Source: Sphingobacteriaceae bacterium (GTDB taxonomy: Bacteria > Bacteroidota > Bacteroidia > B-17B0 > Aurantibacillaceae). From it: a stretch of DNA of 64,000 nt. The position numbers were made by a program, and so were the translations under genes. The notes under the pieces were generated by a model. That model was not told the DNA's origin. It saw nothing but the letters and a program-made list of their open reading frames with translations, and did not search any database. The stretch is from positions 5,084,001 to 5,148,000 of the forward strand of contig NVQB01000001.1 in assembly GCA_002319075.1 (NCBI GenBank), given 5' to 3'. Positions 25,138 through 33,206 of this stretch are shown here, piece by piece (positions within the stretch are counted from its first letter, which is position 1; every line of letters begins with the position of its first letter).

Positions 25138-25917
25138 TTGTTTGGCATATAACTCTACAAGGCCTATAGTCCGGTTGCTTGTTTCCGTCCAAAAGTCAGC
25201 AGGTGCATCCACCGAAAGATCTTTGAAGGTTCCTAATCTATACAAATTTAACGTGTTAGTAGGTATTCCAAGAGTGGATTGGACTGGAAGTACATAGGGC
25301 CCGTAACAGCTGTAGCCTCCTCTTGCCCCTAACACCCCGATAATATCTCCTGCATAAACCGGAATGTTTACGGGAATAACATTTGTTCCTGTTGCTGCTG
25401 GATTATAAAACAGCGTCACAAAACTATTCGAAGTACTGGCGTACAAGGGAACAGGCGCCGAAAATTTAACAACAGCAAGCGCCGAAAGCGTTGAAGAGTT
25501 AATAGCCAAAGGTGCGCGAAGACCGGTGATAATAAAATCGTTAGGTGCAGTGAAGAAATACCCTCTGGTTTCATTGCTTGCAACGGTTTCGGAATATTGA
25601 GGCATTGCAAGGGTATCAATCTTTGTTGAACTGGCTGATTGCCCTACATAATAGGTTTTAGTCTGGGTTAAGGTTGGTGTAGTAAACACAGTGGATGTAG
25701 ATAAAGCATTTCCACCAAACGAATTAGGATACCATCCTATTACATTGGTTCCTGTGGTTGTTCCAGTTAATGTAAACACAGCACTGTTTGTACAAGACGC
25801 GAGTGTTGTTCCTGAAACGCTTGGGGGTGTGGGCGTTGTACATTGAGCATTCACTACTTCTCCCGAAGTACTTATGGTTAATGCAGCCAATAAAATTTTT
25901 AAGTAGTTTTTTTTCAT
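23497..25917 (-). CDS. T9SS type A Ig-repeat surface protein, paralogue 3
   Basis: 806 residues from ATG 25917 (MKKNYLKILLAALTISTSGE), chosen because it opens directly on a signal peptide matching its neighbours; an in-frame ATG at 26082 would add 55 residues and overlap the preceding gene. Order: signal, GWYPNSFGGNALSTSTVF domain, jelly-roll-like part, about six Ig-like units, type A sorting tail (VYPNPNNGSF, LSNGIYFIKGL). Its C-terminal half is nearly identical to paralogue 2, but the last Ig-like unit (TTTATVELGIYPNPTITIAA, TRTAICKGEKLVLTANGGST) is the paralogue-1 type, so the gene is a mosaic. Confidence 0.85.
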   Translation of the reverse strand: MKKNYLKILLAALTISTSGEVVNAQCTTPTPPSVSGTTLASCTNSAVFTLTGTTTGTNVIGWYPNSFGGNALSTSTVFTTPTLTQTKTYYVGQSASSTKIDTLAMPQYSETVASNETRGYFFTAPNDFIITGLRAPLAINSSTLSALAVVKFSAPVPLYASTSNSFVTLFYNPAATGTNVIPVNIPVYAGDIIGVLGARGGYSCYGPYVLPVQSTLGIPTNTLNLYRLGTFKDLSVDAPADFWTETSNRTIGLVELYAKQGCNSTLTPVTVSLAPVPTITVTPPPNICAGSPYTLTANGASTYTWSGGPQTSTYVVTPSSNTTYSVMGTVLGTCNSTLSSVTISVQTAVPSLSVTATTTVVCSGDPITLTGSGATTLTWSAVSGTVINGSPFTPASSQVYTLSSANSCGIGTKTVSILVNPTPTLLTASSPTSVCEGQTATLTASGAVTYVWSNATAPGATFVVTPTQSGSYNVTGVSAAGCPASGAQALVVYPNPTVNAASNKTIVCSAGPATLSTNGADTYSWSTGSISNITVVNPAVSTVYTVTGTYTATGCSSTKTVNVAVFLPNLQVSNSATVCNGSAITLTANAGAGSTYSWSNGGSFASNNITATIAAIYTVTAKTSTPGASNCTTTATVELGIYPNPTITIAATRTAICKGEKLVLTANGGSTYTWPSLGAATRTVQVGPTIINSVNVYTASGTDANGCAATATFAVKVNACTGITELVNDKTLVNVYPNPNNGSFVIEVKSQMQLTLVNQLGQVIRELSFNQENNYKQNIKDLSNGIYFIKGLNGGSTIQNKIVVNN

Positions 25918-26072
25918 GGTCAAGTGTTTAGTGTGTATAACAAGAAATGTCATTATAAAAATATCCAAATAAAAATAAACCCCTACTTTTTTTCTGTTAA
26001 AACTTCCGGGAATCAGCTTATTCAGGAATATTATACAGCTCAGGTAAAAAAATAAATAAACTTCAATTAAGT

Positions 26073-26669
26073 TTAAATACACAGAATGGCAAGCAGTGTT
26101 AAAAAATTGAGGGTGCTCAAACTAAACAATGTATAAACTTTTTCATTGAGGTCTAATACAAAAACAAACACCGAGAAGAAAGACATGAGACCACATAAAA
26201 ATAATAGGGGACTCGCAGCAAAAAGTCTATAAGCCTCGTCCGATTCTTTCAGAGAGCCTTTTAGCTCTTTCTGCAATAAAAAGTCTTTACCTATAACAAA
26301 CTGAATTTTTTTTGGTTGTGACGGTAAATAATTTTCGATCATAAATTTATACAGCGGCTTACCTGCTTCATAAATATCCAACGAATTTATAAAGGGTTTC
26401 GCTGCAGAAACACTTCCCGGACCATAATGCTGTACTGTATTTATAGACGTTCGGGTTTCGTAATGGCAGGGCCCGAAGAAACAAAATAAAATTTCGAGGT
26501 AAATAAACATACTCAGAATATTGAATACATTTAGAAGCTTATAAGTTTTACTTTTTTTAAGTTTGCGAAGCTCAACAAGTTCTTTCTTTTTCTTGTGAGC
26601 AATAATGTTGGCTACTTCTTCAGAAGATAAAGGATTACGGCGAGGTCTCTTATAAGGTTCGCTCGTCAT
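26073..26669 (-). CDS. Membrane protein cotranscribed with GT2 glycosyltransferase
   Basis: 198 residues. A basic N-terminus (KRPRRNP, HKKKKELVELRKLKKSK) is followed by a membrane helix (about 46-66), a loop of about 90 residues that probably faces the periplasm (contains ETRTSINTVQHYG), and two C-terminal helices (about 150-170, 178-197). I do not recognise a family. It begins 5 bases after the stop of the glycosyltransferase, so it may assist that enzyme or the handling of its lipid-linked product; this rests on position only. Confidence 0.75.
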   Translation of the reverse strand: MTSEPYKRPRRNPLSSEEVANIIAHKKKKELVELRKLKKSKTYKLLNVFNILSMFIYLEILFCFFGPCHYETRTSINTVQHYGPGSVSAAKPFINSLDIYEAGKPLYKFMIENYLPSQPKKIQFVIGKDFLLQKELKGSLKESDEAYRLFAASPLLFLCGLMSFFSVFVFVLDLNEKVYTLFSLSTLNFLTLLAILCI

Positions 26670-26674
26670 GACCT

Positions 26675-27628
26675 TTAACTTATTTTTTTGTCAACCAGGT
26701 AGGTATTTCGTATCGAACTGTTTCGGAGAATAAGCTCTCCTATAAATCCGGCCAGGAACATCATACTTCCTATAACCATACAGGTAAGCGAAATATAAAA
26801 GGAAGGTCTTTGTGTAATAAGTCTTGCTGGATGATGCGTAATAGCTGACCATAATTTATAAGCACCAAGATAAAATGCAAAACCAAACCCTAAGAAAAAC
26901 AGAAGAGTTCCGATCACCCCAAAAAAGTGCATGGGACGTTTCCCGAATTTTGAAAGAAAAGTAATTGTAAGCAGATCAAGAAAACCATTTATAAAACGGT
27001 TCCAGCCAAATTTACTTACACCATATTTGCGAGCCTGGTGCTGAACTACTTTCTCTCCAATGTTTGAAAAGCCTGCATTCCTTGCCATTACTGGTATAAA
27101 GCGATGCATTTCTCCATAAACCTCAATACTCTTCACTACTTTGTTTTTGTAGGATTTTAAACCACAGTTCATGTCATGAAGCTGTATGCCACTGATCTTG
27201 CGATTTACGTAATTATAAAGTTTAGAAGGCAGGTTTTTTGTAAAAGCATTATCAAAGCGTTTCTGTTTCCAGCCACTCACCAGATCATATCCCTCGTCTT
27301 TAATCATGCGGTAAAGTTCTGGGATTTCATCTGGACTATCCTGTAAATCAGCATCCATGGTAATCACCACGTCGCCCTGTGCCATTTCAAATCCTACGTG
27401 CAAAGCAGGCGATTTTCCGTAATTTCTCTGGAAATGAATTCCCTTTACATTTTTGTTTCTGGCTGAGAGTTTTTCCACAACAGACCATGAATTATCGTTA
27501 CTTCCATCGTCCACGAAAATTATTTCATACGAAAAATTATTTTTTTCAACCACACGCACAATCCAGTCATGCAGTTCAGGCAGAGACTCTTGTTCGTTAA
27601 ATAAGGGGATTACAATTGATAGATTCAT
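26675..27628 (-). CDS. GT2 family glycosyltransferase (DPM1/GtrB-like)
   Basis: 317 residues with a GT-A catalytic domain (1-230): LSIVIPLFNEQESLPELHDW, FVDDGSNDNSW (nucleotide-binding Asp), MDADLQDSPDEIP (DxD metal motif) and QHQARKYGVSKFGWNRFINGF, followed by two C-terminal membrane helices. This layout matches bacterial enzymes that move a sugar from a nucleotide donor to polyprenyl phosphate (GtrB, ArnC, DPM1 group). Donor sugar is unknown. It is read divergently from the SRP RNA, from which it is separated by about 85 bases. Confidence 0.9.
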   Translation of the reverse strand: MNLSIVIPLFNEQESLPELHDWIVRVVEKNNFSYEIIFVDDGSNDNSWSVVEKLSARNKNVKGIHFQRNYGKSPALHVGFEMAQGDVVITMDADLQDSPDEIPELYRMIKDEGYDLVSGWKQKRFDNAFTKNLPSKLYNYVNRKISGIQLHDMNCGLKSYKNKVVKSIEVYGEMHRFIPVMARNAGFSNIGEKVVQHQARKYGVSKFGWNRFINGFLDLLTITFLSKFGKRPMHFFGVIGTLLFFLGFGFAFYLGAYKLWSAITHHPARLITQRPSFYISLTCMVIGSMMFLAGFIGELILRNSSIRNTYLVDKKIS

Positions 27629-27680
27629 AAAATGCTGCGTAAATAACGCAATTCATTAGACACAAATTTTGCTATTTTTA

Positions 27681-27709
27681 TTGTAAAATAAAAATAATTG
27701 TTACTTTTG
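27681..27709 (+). promoter_or_regulatory. Bacteroidota promoter of the SRP RNA
   Basis: TTG at 27681-27683 and TACTTTTG at 27702-27709 (full TAnnTTTG match) are 18 bases apart; the first base of the RNA stem (G27714) lies 5 bases after the box. Confidence 0.75.
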
Positions 27710-27711
27710 CA

Positions 27712-27814
27712 GCGGGTAAGTCTTTCACGACCAGCTCCTGCTGAATCCCCCAGGTTGGGAACGAAGCAAGGGTATGTGGTTGAGCGGTGCGATGGAAGTA
27801 GCTTACCCATTTTT
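27712..27814 (+). ncRNA. ffs: Signal recognition particle RNA (small bacterial type)
   Basis: About 100 bases that fold as one long hairpin: GGGTAAG (27714-27720) pairs with the closing CTTACCC (27802-27808), followed by a T tract. The apical part carries CCCCCAGGTTGGGAACGAAG and CAAGGG, the helix-8 pattern (AGGTYxGGAAxGAAGCA) bound by Ffh. This is the RNA of the SRP that targets membrane proteins to the translocon. The sequence between also has the CTCCTGCTGAATC segment seen in Bacteroidota SRP RNAs. Ends are estimated from the stem. Confidence 0.9.
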
Positions 27815-27968
27815 TATGCCCTAAAGTCTGGGATTTCAAAAACCAATACCTTTTTCCTTCAAGTGCTTCCAAACTAAAACGGAATCATGCTCAAATGCTG
27901 TGGTGAAGAAACTAAAGTTTGATTGTAGCGTGGATGCTAAGCCTATAAATAGCTTTCTATCTGCGGGT

Positions 27969-28562
27969 TTAACCGAAAGCGGTGTTACCCTGTATTTGTT
28001 TCTGGCTTAAATATAAGTGTGACGGCAGAGCTTTAGAAAAAGTATAAAAAGGCGAAAGCTTTTTGGTTCGTCTTCGTTTAATAGCTGCTGACGGGATAGC
28101 AGGTGTCTTGCATGTCTTCACTTTTTCATGAGACTTTTTAATCAGCCCTTTTATGAGCAGAAGATCATACAAGCAAAGGTTTTCGCTTATTTTGAATTCC
28201 TTTAAAAGTGCCAGGGCTTCTATTGTCTGCATGCCCTTCATTGGGTCGCGCTTTCCACGAAGGGAGACCTGATCGTTATCTGCGAGCAGGCGCATCAACT
28301 TAATAAGGCGGTGGTAAAGGCTTTTGTCTTTGTGAGCAGTTTGTACTATTACCAGGCGGCGCAGAGCAGCAGCAGCCCGTGCACAAGTTGTGAATTCCTC
28401 GCTGTTCTCTCTTGATCGGACAAATACTGGTGAGGTTTTGAATTGTTTGCGCTTTGGCCCTCCCTTGGCCCTGACCAGCCAGCCAAAGACGCTTTTGTAG
28501 AAAGAAATACCATTTACAGTACCTGAGAGTTTTATATCACCGACCTGAAATGCCATATACAA
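27969..28562 (-). CDS. Conserved Bacteroidota protein of unknown function
   Basis: 197 residues; a second start at 28556 (MAFQVGD) is equally plausible. The N-terminus IKLSGTVNGISFYKSVFGWL followed by VRAKGGPKRKQFKTSPVFVRSRENSEEF resembles a family spread widely in Bacteroidota with the pattern GTxxGIxFYK...R.KGGP...RTRENxxEF. The middle is helical and basic (ALRRLVIVQTAHKDKSLYHR, RLIKLM, SLRGKRDP), and the tail is rich in Lys, Arg and Pro. The overall charge suggests nucleic-acid or structural binding, but no function is known. It is isolated, between the SRP RNA and the DinB-like gene. Confidence 0.7.
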   Translation of the reverse strand: MYMAFQVGDIKLSGTVNGISFYKSVFGWLVRAKGGPKRKQFKTSPVFVRSRENSEEFTTCARAAAALRRLVIVQTAHKDKSLYHRLIKLMRLLADNDQVSLRGKRDPMKGMQTIEALALLKEFKISENLCLYDLLLIKGLIKKSHEKVKTCKTPAIPSAAIKRRRTKKLSPFYTFSKALPSHLYLSQKQIQGNTAFG

Positions 28563-28850
28563 AGATAGCTGGAAATTGAATGAAAAATTTGACGAATGAG
28601 TAAGAGTGCCTTGACCTCTGAGGGAAGGTGTATGGGAAGCTGAGTGAACGGATGTGTTTCGTACTAAAAGACGGGATATGTACGGGGTAAGTAGGGAGTA
28701 TTGCGCAAGGAACCAGGGAGCTGGTATAAAGCTGGTGAATTTTACATCACTCTTCTTGGGCCTGATCCCTAAACTGTCGCAATTGGCCTTTCATTTGTCG
28801 CATCCGGATACCAGGTATCTAAATTGAGCATGTAACTTTATCATAAAAAT

Positions 28851-29348
28851 ATGGATACGGAACTTTTAAACGGTATTGAAAAAGCATCTGCGGATCTTAT
28901 CACTCTTCTTTCATCTTTAAGCGACGAACAACTTAATAAAGTTCCTTTTAAAGGAAGCTGGACTGCCGGGCAAGTGGGTGACCACGTGTTTAAATTTTAT
29001 GGTATAGGAGATGTCATTAACGGGACTGTAAAAGATACTGACCGCGACCCCGGTGAAAAAATTCCGATGCTGAAAGAAACCTTTTTAAATTTCGAAATAA
29101 AAATGAAATCCCCTGATTTTATACTTCCGGTAGAAACTTTCATTCATACAGAAGACCTTATAAAATCTATTAAAGAGAAAGTTGAGCAAGTTAAAGGAAT
29201 GATTCAGACTTTAGATCTTACCAAGACCTGTCTTGATTTTACCGTTCCTGGCGAAACAGCTTTTACTGGTTTAGAATGGCTTTACTTTATACTCTTTCAT
29301 ACTCAAAGGCATTTACATCAATTGAAAAACATAATCAAATATCTCTAG
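28851..29348 (+). CDS. DinB-like four-helix metalloprotein
   Basis: 165 residues of the DinB/YfiT superfamily: four helices with the possible metal-binding histidines in GQVGDHVFKF (first helix pair) and FHTQRHLHQLKNI (last helix). It begins DTELLNGIEKASADLITLLS and has the typical GSWTAGQVGDHV segment. Members often act as thiol-dependent transferases or hydrolases, but most are uncharacterised. It appears to be a single-gene unit. Confidence 0.8.
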   Translation: MDTELLNGIEKASADLITLLSSLSDEQLNKVPFKGSWTAGQVGDHVFKFYGIGDVINGTVKDTDRDPGEKIPMLKETFLNFEIKMKSPDFILPVETFIHTEDLIKSIKEKVEQVKGMIQTLDLTKTCLDFTVPGETAFTGLEWLYFILFHTQRHLHQLKNIIKYL

Positions 29349-29459
29349 TTGGAACGAGGCCTGACACTCGCTAATAGCAGCAGAGCCCGAATGAATTAGA
29401 GAATGCCCACCCCTACTTTCTTATCTTTTTAGAAAACAAACCTCCTTACAAAGACTTCG

Positions 29460-32400
29460 TTACTCTTTAATGACTTTTAATTTTTTTAGGACCCTGCCAG
29501 ATTTTAATATAACTACCTCATAAATGCCGCTTGCAAAATTCATCAAATTGATTTTGGTATCAAGCGGCGTATATTTCTGGCTAACAAGCCTTTCGCCATA
29601 AAGATTGTATACTTCCACAAGTTCAGCGCCTTGTTTAGGATCTATTTCCAAATTAAACATTCCGTTAGTAGGGTTAGGATAACCCGAGATTGAACTTTCT
29701 GACCCTGAAAGGTCGCCAAGGCCGGTACAATCATTTACTAATTGAGTTGCAGAAAATTCAGCTGAACAGCCGTCTGATGAAGTTCCAATGACGGTATAAG
29801 TGCTTGTTATTGTCGGAAACTTAACCATCGTGAAAGTAGAGTCTCCTGTACTCCAGCTGTAAGTGCTCGCACCCGATGCGGTAAGAATAATTTTTTCGCC
29901 TGCACAGATTGGATTAAGGTTACCCATAATAGTTACTGTTGGCAAAGGAGCAACATCTATTTGAACAGCATTTGAATTTTCGCAACCGTTCACATCTACA
30001 CCCGTCACCGTATAACTGTTAGAAATTTGGGGTGTAAAGGATATGTTATTAATAACACCATTTGTCCAGCTGTAAGTTGCAGCACCACTTCCGAAGAGGA
30101 GCAGTTCTTTGCCTTCGCAAATAAGTGTTGCACTGCCATTTGCCATCACCATGGGTAATGGATTAACTGTTACAAATTTGCTTGCGGAATCCCGACAACC
30201 GTTAGTTCCGGTGACACTTACAGAGTAGCTTGTGCTTATTGTAGGAGTGAAAACAACAAGATTCGCATTGGAGCCATTACTCCACGTATAGGTTACAGCA
30301 GAGCCATTGACAAGTAAAGTTACAGGTAAGCCTTTACAAACACTACTACTGCCACTTAAGGTAAAAACCGGAAGCGCATTCACAACTACTGTAGCTATGA
30401 CTGTGTTTGTTGATTTACAGTTGTTTACACTAAACCCTGTTATGGTGAAAGATGAATTTGTTAAAGGACTTACAACCTGATTGCCTCCCGAAAAAGAATA
30501 ACTGGCTGCGCCTGAAGGATTTAAAGTGAAGACGTTGCCGCTGCAAATAGTTCCATCGTTAACAGCAATAACAGGCAGGGAATAAACGCTGACAGCTATA
30601 CTCGCCCCCCTGATGCATCCATACTGATTCTCTCCGCTAACAGAATAGGTAGTACTGGTTAATGGAGTATCCATGAGTGAATTTGTATTGGTGCCACCCG
30701 TCCATGAATAAGTTAAAGCGCCATTAGCAGTAAGGGTAACTGTCGAACCAAAACAAATACCGTTTGTACCTGTTATTGTGACTGTTGGACTTTGGTTAAC
30801 ACTTACAGTGGCAGTCACCGAGTTTGTTGCCGGACAACCAAACGAACTTGTTCCTGAAATTAAATACGTACTTGTATTAACCGGGCTAACGACAGCACTA
30901 CCACCGGAATACGTGTAATTAAATGCACCCGAAGGACTAAGTGTATAAGAATCTCCCGAACATATAGAGCCGCTGACAACACTCAAAGTCGGATTTGGGT
31001 TTACTGTAACAATAAGTGTGGCCCTGGTAGCGCTGGCATTACAGAGTTTTGCCTCTGCAAAATAGCTGTACGTGCCCGCTGCAAGAACTGGTGTGGCCAG
31101 AGTTGAACCGGTTCCCAGGCTAACGCTACCTGTTAAGTTTGTGTACCAGGTAGCGGGAGCATCGGACAAAACTGTTAAAGTTGTGGTTGTAGCTGCGCAG
31201 ATGTTCTGCCGGGCTGGAACTGTGGTATTTACAGGAACTGCAGGTGTGGAGCATAGTTCGTACTTCCATAGTTCGTTTACTACCACAAAACTACTCGATA
31301 AGACACTTCCCGATCCTCCAAAAGTCCACAAATTATTTGAGGCGTCTTTGAATGCAGCCATTGTTTGTTTGGAGCCTGCCATATTTAAAGTTGATGCTAA
31401 ACCTTGAACACCATAAACGCCTGTTTGTGCATTTTGATCGTTACCGTTAACCCAGGTCCAGATATTGTTACTAACCGAATATTTCCAAATATCATTTAAA
31501 TGAACGTAACTAGTATTAGCATTTTGCCCGGAGCCTCCAAACATGTATAAATCTCCGTTTATTTCAGGCCAAACGGCCGAAAAAGCCCGCCCTCCGGGAG
31601 TAGTGGTCGCATTTCCAACACCCATTGTTCCGTAGAGTCCAGTACTGCTAAGTCCGCTACTGCCTCTTACCCAGGTCCATTGATTATTCGTAATATCATA
31701 TTTCCATAAATCAGACAAACTACCTGCACTGCTGCTACTCGAAGCATAACCATTTCCTCCATAAAGCCATACAAAGCCTGATGCATCTTTCCAAACCGCG
31801 GACCCGTTTCTAGCGCCCGGACTATTTGTAGATGAGGCAACAGACTGTGTGCCGTATTGTGCAGCCTGATTTAATCCATTGCTGCCACCCATCCAGGTCC
31901 ATTGATTGGAAGCAATGTTATATTTCCAAAGATCTTTCAAATATCCAAAACCGCCGCTGGCAGCATAACCTTGTCCACCAAAAAGCCAGAGATTTCCTGA
32001 AGCATCGCTCCATTTACTATAACAACTTCTGCCACCGGGATATACGGTTGCGTTAGAAACACCCATGGTGCCATATAAGCCATTCTGAGCAGTGGAAGTA
32101 CTTCCACTAATCCATGTCCACTGATTTGTGCCCGGAGCATACTTCCAGAGATCATTTAAATGTCCAACTCCAGAAGACGTATAACCAAAACCTCCAAACA
32201 ACCAAAAATTTCCCGAAGCATCTACCCAGCTGCAAGAACCAGATCTGCCACTAGGCATATTTGTTGATGACGCTACGCCTTGTACTCCGAATGAACCCAC
32301 ATTATTGGCGGTAGCCGAACCGTGCATCCATGTCCATTCATTCGTGCTAACATTATATTTCCAAAGGTCGTTCGAAGAAGCCGAAGCTGAAAAAGAACCT

Positions 32401-32621
32401 GATCCGCCAAACATCCAAAAATTTCCGGAGGCATCCATCCAGGTAGCAGCATTTGTAGTGGCGCCGGGATAATTAGAAGAGGAGGCAATTCCCAACGTTC
32501 CATAAACTGCAGAAACCGGCGCTACAGAACTTGTTCCGTTACCTCCGCCCATCCAAGTCCATAATTGTGCTGAACTGAACTGTGACTGCGTAAGCAGTAA
32601 TACTAAAATAAATAATCTCAT
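29460..32621 (-). CDS. T9SS type A protein with six-kelch propeller and Ig-like stalk
   Basis: 1053 residues. After a signal peptide (1-18), six kelch-type units of 65-75 residues fill about 19-465; each has YGxxGVA...PGxR, W-DASGN-W-FGG-GY, LNDLWKY and NxWTWxxGS, for example ASGNLWLFGGQGYAASG. Six copies suffice for a closed beta-propeller. Residues about 470-975 hold some seven Ig/PKD-like units (TVTITGTNGICFGSTVTLTA and similar), then a type A sorting tail (GYPNPTNGMFNLEIDPKQGA, FASGIYEVVI). It is probably a surface protein with a ligand-binding head on a stalk; the ligand is unknown. Confidence 0.87.
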   Translation of the reverse strand: MRLFILVLLLTQSQFSSAQLWTWMGGGNGTSSVAPVSAVYGTLGIASSSNYPGATTNAATWMDASGNFWMFGGSGSFSASASSNDLWKYNVSTNEWTWMHGSATANNVGSFGVQGVASSTNMPSGRSGSCSWVDASGNFWLFGGFGYTSSGVGHLNDLWKYAPGTNQWTWISGSTSTAQNGLYGTMGVSNATVYPGGRSCYSKWSDASGNLWLFGGQGYAASGGFGYLKDLWKYNIASNQWTWMGGSNGLNQAAQYGTQSVASSTNSPGARNGSAVWKDASGFVWLYGGNGYASSSSSAGSLSDLWKYDITNNQWTWVRGSSGLSSTGLYGTMGVGNATTTPGGRAFSAVWPEINGDLYMFGGSGQNANTSYVHLNDIWKYSVSNNIWTWVNGNDQNAQTGVYGVQGLASTLNMAGSKQTMAAFKDASNNLWTFGGSGSVLSSSFVVVNELWKYELCSTPAVPVNTTVPARQNICAATTTTLTVLSDAPATWYTNLTGSVSLGTGSTLATPVLAAGTYSYFAEAKLCNASATRATLIVTVNPNPTLSVVSGSICSGDSYTLSPSGAFNYTYSGGSAVVSPVNTSTYLISGTSSFGCPATNSVTATVSVNQSPTVTITGTNGICFGSTVTLTANGALTYSWTGGTNTNSLMDTPLTSTTYSVSGENQYGCIRGASIAVSVYSLPVIAVNDGTICSGNVFTLNPSGAASYSFSGGNQVVSPLTNSSFTITGFSVNNCKSTNTVIATVVVNALPVFTLSGSSSVCKGLPVTLLVNGSAVTYTWSNGSNANLVVFTPTISTSYSVSVTGTNGCRDSASKFVTVNPLPMVMANGSATLICEGKELLLFGSGAATYSWTNGVINNISFTPQISNSYTVTGVDVNGCENSNAVQIDVAPLPTVTIMGNLNPICAGEKIILTASGASTYSWSTGDSTFTMVKFPTITSTYTVIGTSSDGCSAEFSATQLVNDCTGLGDLSGSESSISGYPNPTNGMFNLEIDPKQGAELVEVYNLYGERLVSQKYTPLDTKINLMNFASGIYEVVILKSGRVLKKLKVIKE

Positions 32622-32814
32622 AACGCAGGGGCTTTTATAAAAGTTTGGAGAAGACTCTCAAAAATAGAAAATAGAAATTAAAATCGCAATCCATCGATTA
32701 CAGGTTAATGGGTGGTAAACCTGCTAAATACGGCTCTACTTCTCCATTATGAGTTTTAAAATTCAACTACGACGTCTATTCTTAACCGTTCGTTCTGACT
32801 TCCTATAAAAACCT

Positions 32815-32822
32815 TACTTTTG
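32815..32822 (+). promoter_or_regulatory. Likely -7 box before the second small metal-type protein
   Basis: TACTTTTG matches TAnnTTTG and ends 9 bases before ATG 32832, leaving almost no leader. No good -33 TTG is visible. Confidence 0.4.
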
Positions 32823-32831
32823 TACTGTTCA

Positions 32832-33149
32832 ATGCAGAAATTCAAAACCTATATTTCTATTCTTTTTCTCGCTTTGCTGCTTCTTCCGGTAGCCGAAAAA
32901 GTTATGCATGAGCTGGGACATTTGGAAGAAGATCAATGCAGGGTTTCGGAAACACATTTTTGCAAAGCAGAGCACCACTGTTCTATTTGCGCATATGTGT
33001 TCGCGTCATCTTCTACTCCACCCCACAACAGCGAACAGCTTTCTATTGTCCCGAGTCCTGCTAAAGAAAAATCATTTCCTGTTTATCAGTGTGAAAAATT
33101 CAGCAGAGCTACATTGAAGCTCCTGCTACGCGGACCTCCTGCTGCTTAA
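32832..33149 (+). CDS. Small His/Cys-rich membrane-anchored protein next to TonB receptor
   Basis: 105 residues from ATG 32832; an ATG at 32820 lies inside the probable -7 box, so it is not used. One N-terminal signal or anchor helix (YISILFLALLLLPVAEKVMH) is followed by a metal-ligand-rich stretch (HELGHLEEDQCRVSETHFCK, AEHHCSICAYVF), then a Ser/Pro linker and the ending LRGPPAA. Proteins of this style precede TonB receptors in Bacteroidota and are thought to be metal related. The arrangement mirrors the HYC/CC/PP gene at 10.7 kb. The receptor starts 57 bases downstream. Function is inferred. Confidence 0.75.
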   Translation: MQKFKTYISILFLALLLLPVAEKVMHELGHLEEDQCRVSETHFCKAEHHCSICAYVFASSSTPPHNSEQLSIVPSPAKEKSFPVYQCEKFSRATLKLLLRGPPAA

Positions 33150-33206
33150 TAAACAAAATCCAATTTATTAATCAGAAAATTATCATGCTTAGCATGATCA
33201 CATCTC

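Noticed and set aside
25918-26082. 55-residue N-terminal extension of adhesin paralogue 3
   Set aside because: It overlaps the preceding gene and its sequence is absent in paralogues 1 and 2, which start directly at the signal peptide.
27625-27872. Minus-strand frames over 27.6-27.9 kb
   Set aside because: They overlap the SRP RNA and its promoter; the RNA signature is the better explanation.
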